Shown here: positions 6,131-8,973 of the stretch, one piece after another
How the letters are laid out: each line of letters opens with the position of its first letter
Numbering within the stretch: the first letter of the stretch is position 1
Assembly (NCBI GenBank): GCA_015494385.1
Contig: WGBJ01000297.1
Span: 1-8,973 of the forward strand
Reading direction: 5' to 3'
Source: Marinosulfonomonas sp.
Lineage (GTDB): Bacteria; Pseudomonadota; Alphaproteobacteria; Rhodobacterales; Rhodobacteraceae
DNA length: 8,973 nucleotides
Notes under the pieces: generated by a model
Told to the model about the DNA's origin: nothing
What the model saw: only the letters and a program-made list of their open reading frames with translations
Database searches by the model: none
Translations under genes and position numbers: made by a program

Positions 6131-7169
6131 CCCCGCCAAAACCCTGCGCCGTGGCTGGACCACAGGCGCCTGTGCCACCGCTGCCACCAAGGCGGCGTTG
6201 ATGGCGCTGTGGGGCGGCGGGTTTCCTGAACATGTGTCGATCACCCTGCCCAAAGGCGAGACACCGGATTTCGCGGTGGTGAATACGCGCAGTGGCGCGG
6301 GCTGGGCCGAGGCGGGCATCATCAAGGACGCAGGCGATGACCCCGATGTCACCCACGGGGCCGAGGTGCGGGTGCGGGTTTCGGCCAGCGCGGGCGGGGT
6401 GGTGTTTGCGGCTGGTGATGGCGTCGGCATCGTGACCAAACCCGGATTGCCGGTGCCGGTGGGCGAGCCTGCCATCAACCCGAAACCGCGCGAGATGATC
6501 TGTGGTGTGGTTGAGGACATGGCTGCAACATACGGAAAAGATACGGATATTACTGTAACCATATCCATCGTGAACGGTGCGGCTTTGGCCCTGAAAACAT
6601 GGAACCCGCGCCTTGGCATCAAGGGCGGCCTGTCGGTTTTGGGCACCACCGGCGTGGTGCGTCCGTTCTCCTGTTCGGCGTGGATTGCCTCGATCCATCG
6701 CGGGGTGGACGTGGCGCGGGCCAGCGGGCAGGCCCATGTGGCGGGCTGCACGGGGGCCACCAGCGAGGCCACGGTGCAGGCGCTTTACGGTTTGCCGGAT
6801 CACGCGATGCTGGATATGGGCGATTTCGCCGGTGGCTTGTTGAAATATATCCGGCGGCATCCGGTGGCGCGGCTGACCATTGGTGGCGGGATTGGCAAGA
6901 TCACCAAACTGGCGCAGGGGGCAGTTGATCTGCATTCGGGCCGCTCGCAGGTGGATTTTGCGGCGCTGGCGGGGATGGTTGGGGATGAGCGGCTGGAAAA
7001 GGTGAATACGGCACTGGAAGCCTATGAAATTGCCGGGGAAAAGATGGTTGGCAAGGTTGCAGTGCGGGCGCTTGTGGCTGCTCGGGATATATTGCGGGAT
7101 ACCGATACCAAAGTGGATATTGTGATCATCGACCGCGCCGGAAATATAATTGCAAGGGCGGGTGAATGA
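6120..7169 (+). CDS. cbiD: cobalt-precorrin-5B C(1)-methyltransferase
   Basis: CbiD transfers the methyl group of S-adenosylmethionine to C-1 of the ring-contracted corrinoid intermediate, giving (cobalt-)precorrin-6A. From the ATG at 6120 the product is 349 residues, normal for the family. Diagnostic segments are RRGWTTGACATAATKAAL (10-27), DDPDVTHGAEV (73-83), GDGVGIVTKPGLP (99-111), INPKPREMI (119-127), NPRLGIKGGLSVLGTTGVV (162-180), MGDFAGG (233-239) and IGGGIGKITKLA (254-265). A TTG at 6111 and a GTG at 6117 are in frame but add nothing conserved; no start here has a clear ribosome site. It opens the plus-strand run, divergent from the membrane-protein pair, and its stop overlaps the cobK start (ATGA, 7166-7169). 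CbiD is the enzyme of the anaerobic route; the aerobic route uses the unrelated CobF. Confidence 0.95.
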   Translation: MKHDPAKTLRRGWTTGACATAATKAALMALWGGGFPEHVSITLPKGETPDFAVVNTRSGAGWAEAGIIKDAGDDPDVTHGAEVRVRVSASAGGVVFAAGDGVGIVTKPGLPVPVGEPAINPKPREMICGVVEDMAATYGKDTDITVTISIVNGAALALKTWNPRLGIKGGLSVLGTTGVVRPFSCSAWIASIHRGVDVARASGQAHVAGCTGATSEATVQALYGLPDHAMLDMGDFAGGLLKYIRRHPVARLTIGGGIGKITKLAQGAVDLHSGRSQVDFAALAGMVGDERLEKVNTALEAYEIAGEKMVGKVAVRALVAARDILRDTDTKVDIVIIDRAGNIIARAGE

Positions 7170-7900
7170 AGCTGTTACTATTGGCCGGCACAAGCGAGGC
7201 GCGCCGTTTGGCAAGCGCTTTGGCCGAAATGCCGGAAATTGACGTGATTGCCTCGCTGGCCGGTGTCACCCGCGAGCCGCTGGACCTGCCGGTGCCGATG
7301 CGCTCGGGCGGGTTTGGCGGGCGGGATGCGTTCCGGAAATATCTGCAAGATCAAGGGTTTGATGCGGTGGTTGACGGCACACACCCCTTTGCCCGGATCA
7401 TCAGCAAACGCTGCTTTGAGGTGGCGCAAGAACTGGACATCCCGCATCTGCAAATCCTGCGCCCCGCATGGGAGCCTGAAACGGGCGACCTCTGGACCTT
7501 CATAGATGATGAAAGCGAGGCGGCGCAGCATATCCCGCAAGGGGCCACGGTGTTTTTGGCCACGGGGCGCCAGACCCTGCACCGGTTTGACAACCTGACC
7601 GGACGGCAGATCATTTGCCGGCAGATTGAAACGTCGGAGGGGGCGTTTCCCTTTGAGGGCGGGGAATATCTGATCGGGCGCCCGCCGTTTTCGGTAGAAG
7701 AGGAAGTCGAGCTGTTCACGCGGCGCAAGGTTGATTGGCTGGTGGTGAAAAATGCGGGCGGGATGCTGAGCCGGACCAAGCTGGTGGCGGCACGGCAGTT
7801 GAAAATCCCTGTGCTGCTGATCAACCGCCCGCCGCTGCTGCCCTGCAATCGGGTGGAAACGGACAAGGCGGCGCTGGACTGGGTCAGGGGGCTGTTGTGA
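7166..7900 (+). CDS. cobK: precorrin-6A reductase (CobK/CbiJ)
   Basis: This enzyme reduces a double bond of (cobalt-)precorrin-6A to give 6B with a nicotinamide cofactor, the step right after the C-1 methylation done by the upstream gene product. The 244-residue length fits the family. Family motifs are LLLLAGTSEARRLA (3-16) at the nucleotide-binding start, SLAGVT (30-35), RSGGFGG (46-52), VVDGTHPFA (68-76, usually D-A-THPFA), LRPAW (98-102), GRPPFS (171-176) and VVKNAGG (193-199, usually VVKNSGG). The start overlaps the cbiD stop by four bases and the end overlaps the glycosylase start by four bases, so all three are probably translationally coupled. CobK and CbiJ are homologues, and the sequence alone does not tell me which form of substrate, metal-free or cobalt-containing, is used. 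Confidence 0.94.
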   Translation: MKLLLLAGTSEARRLASALAEMPEIDVIASLAGVTREPLDLPVPMRSGGFGGRDAFRKYLQDQGFDAVVDGTHPFARIISKRCFEVAQELDIPHLQILRPAWEPETGDLWTFIDDESEAAQHIPQGATVFLATGRQTLHRFDNLTGRQIICRQIETSEGAFPFEGGEYLIGRPPFSVEEEVELFTRRKVDWLVVKNAGGMLSRTKLVAARQLKIPVLLINRPPLLPCNRVETDKAALDWVRGLL

Positions 7901-8520
7901 GGATTATCACATCCGACGCCTGCGTTGCCGAAGGCGCGGCGGAACTGGCGAAAATGGATGCACGCTTTGCCGCGGCGCTGCAGGAAACCGGCCCGCTGCC
8001 CCTGCGCCTGCGCAAGGACGGGTTTACCGCGTTGCTGGACGCGATTGTCAGCCAGCAGATTTCGGTGGCCGCCGCCAGTGCGATCTGGGGCCGGATGAAA
8101 GCCGCCAGATTGACCGGCCCGCGCAAGATCATGTGGGCCAGTGATGACGATCTGCGCGCTTGCGGACTTAGCAGTCAGAAAATCCGCTATGCCCGTGCGC
8201 TGGCCGAGGCGCGGATTGATTACAATGCCCTGCGCACCGCCCCCAGCGACGAGGTGATCGCGACCTTGGTCAAAGTCCCCGGCATCGGTCCGTGGACGGC
8301 GGAAATATACGCGATGTTTTCGCTGGGCCATGCGGATGTGTTCCCGCCCGGCGATCTGGCCCTGCAAGAGGCCGCGCGTGTGCTGTTCGATCTGGACAAA
8401 CGCCCGAGCGAGCGCGAATTCCGACAAATGGCCGCAGCCTGGGCCCCGTGGCGGGCGGTTGCGGCGCGCTGCCTATGGTCCTATTACCGCGTGGTGAAAC
8501 AACGCGAAGGCATCCGGTAA
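7897..8520 (+). CDS. DNA-3-methyladenine glycosylase II, AlkA-type (HhH-GPD family)
   Basis: This is a predicted base-excision repair enzyme that removes alkylated purines from DNA. The product is 207 residues from the GTG at 7897, shorter than E. coli AlkA (282) because the N-terminal AlkA domain is absent, as in many bacterial one-domain members. It carries AIVSQQIS (49-56), the helix-hairpin-helix LVKVPGIGPWTAEIYAM (124-140) and, after it, DVFPPGDLALQ (147-157), in which Asp153 is the expected catalytic aspartate. The GTG start was chosen because it overlaps the cobK stop as GTGA and gives the usual N-terminal length; a longer frame reaching back to 7735 would lie inside cobK. The TAA at 8518-8520 directly touches the ATG of the next gene. 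No link of this enzyme to cobalamin is known; it is carried in the same transcript by position. Confidence 0.92.
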   Translation: MRIITSDACVAEGAAELAKMDARFAAALQETGPLPLRLRKDGFTALLDAIVSQQISVAAASAIWGRMKAARLTGPRKIMWASDDDLRACGLSSQKIRYARALAEARIDYNALRTAPSDEVIATLVKVPGIGPWTAEIYAMFSLGHADVFPPGDLALQEAARVLFDLDKRPSEREFRQMAAAWAPWRAVAARCLWSYYRVVKQREGIR

Positions 8521-8973
8521 ATGACACGAGAATTAAAAACCCTGCGCCGCGGCGCAAAATCGGGCAACACGAAATCCGTTCTGGTGTTCCTGCACGGCTA
8601 TGGCGCCAATGGCGACGATCTGATGGGGCTGGCGAACACTTTGGCACCCTATCTGCCCGACACGGTTTTTCTGGCCCCCGATGCGCCCGAGCAATGCGTG
8701 GGCAACCCACAAGGGTTGCAATGGTTCTCGGTGCCGTGGATCGACAATTCCAGCGAAGAAGACGCCGTAGCAGGGATGAAACGCGCCGCCGGTGATCTGG
8801 ATGCCTTTCTGGACAAGGTGATGGTGGACGAGGGCGTGTCCGAGGACCAGATCGTGCTGTTCGGGTTTTCCCAAGGCACGATGATGGCGCTACAGGTAGC
8901 CCCGCGGCGCAAGACCCCAGTGGCGGCGGTTGTCGGCTTTTCCGGCAGTCTGATGTTGCCGGATGATTTGCGC
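8521..8973 (+). CDS. alpha/beta hydrolase, phospholipase/carboxylesterase family (5' part)
   Basis: The gene starts at the ATG that immediately follows the glycosylase stop and is still open at the window's right edge; 151 residues are visible of the usual 210-225. The family is the small serine esterase group that includes bacterial carboxylesterases and acyl-protein thioesterases. It shows VLVFLHGYGANGDDL (20-34) with the oxyanion-hole HG, APDAPEQC (52-59), QWFSVPW (67-73) and the nucleophile elbow LFGFSQGTMMAL (113-124) with Ser117. The Asp and His of the triad should lie beyond the edge. There is no signal peptide, so it is probably cytoplasmic. The zero spacing to the glycosylase indicates co-transcription. 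The physiological substrate is unknown. Confidence 0.9.
   Translation, partial: MTRELKTLRRGAKSGNTKSVLVFLHGYGANGDDLMGLANTLAPYLPDTVFLAPDAPEQCVGNPQGLQWFSVPWIDNSSEEDAVAGMKRAAGDLDAFLDKVMVDEGVSEDQIVLFGFSQGTMMALQVAPRRKTPVAAVVGFSGSLMLPDDLR

Noticed and set aside
6105..7214. 369-codon open frame on the minus strand opposite cbiD
   Set aside because: It is a shadow of cbiD: its product is rich in His, Arg and Pro without any domain, while the plus frame carries every CbiD motif.
7351..8427. 358-codon open frame on the minus strand opposite cobK and the glycosylase
   Set aside because: It spans two well-identified plus-strand genes and their junction and has a low-complexity product typical of antisense frames in GC-rich DNA.

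Overview
The window looks like a chromosomal stretch from a Rhodobacterales-type alphaproteobacterium. The grounds are a fairly high GC content in most genes, the style of the proteins, and the mix of cobalamin genes. No identification beyond this can be made from the sequence alone. It is densely coded, with one long gap of about 200 bp (5921-6119) that separates two divergent gene runs. No rRNA, tRNA, CRISPR array, insertion sequence or cobalamin riboswitch was seen.

Layout. At the left edge (2-454, + strand) is the 3' part of a squalene/phytoene-synthase-fold gene that converges on the minus-strand run with only 4 bp between the stops. The minus-strand run reads from 5920 down to 459. It starts with two tandem paralogous membrane proteins of unknown function (5204-5920 and 4512-5189), followed by cobA (uroporphyrinogen-III C-methyltransferase), cobB (cobyrinate a,c-diamide synthase, overlapping cobA by 8 bp), an MFS transporter, and an unassigned protein with an HExxH zinc-protease-like motif. 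Gaps inside this run are 14, 38, -8, 77 and 4 bp, so it may be one operon or two. The plus-strand run starts with cbiD at about 6120 and continues with cobK (ATGA overlap), an AlkA-type 3-methyladenine DNA glycosylase (GTGA overlap with cobK) and an esterase/phospholipase that starts directly after the glycosylase stop and runs off the right edge.

The genes together. Four genes belong to corrin-ring synthesis: CobA makes precorrin-2 from uroporphyrinogen III, CbiD methylates C-1 of the ring-contracted macrocycle, CobK/CbiJ reduces precorrin-6A to 6B, and CobB amidates the a and c side chains. They flank a shared divergent region. The rest of the pathway is outside the window. The membrane pair, the MFS/HExxH pair, the glycosylase and the esterase have no known direct step in B12 synthesis.

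The points most worth a second look are the tandem membrane paralogues (about 40% identical over their first 100 residues, and AT-rich against their neighbours in sampled lines), two adjacent perfect 21-bp palindromes with the same CTTT-N-AAAG core in the divergent region (6027-6047 and 6051-6071), the NDUFAF6-like gene that lacks the second Asp-rich motif in its visible part, and the HExxH protein coupled to a transporter. Nothing here is clearly a new multi-gene system; the membrane pair is the best candidate for undescribed biology.
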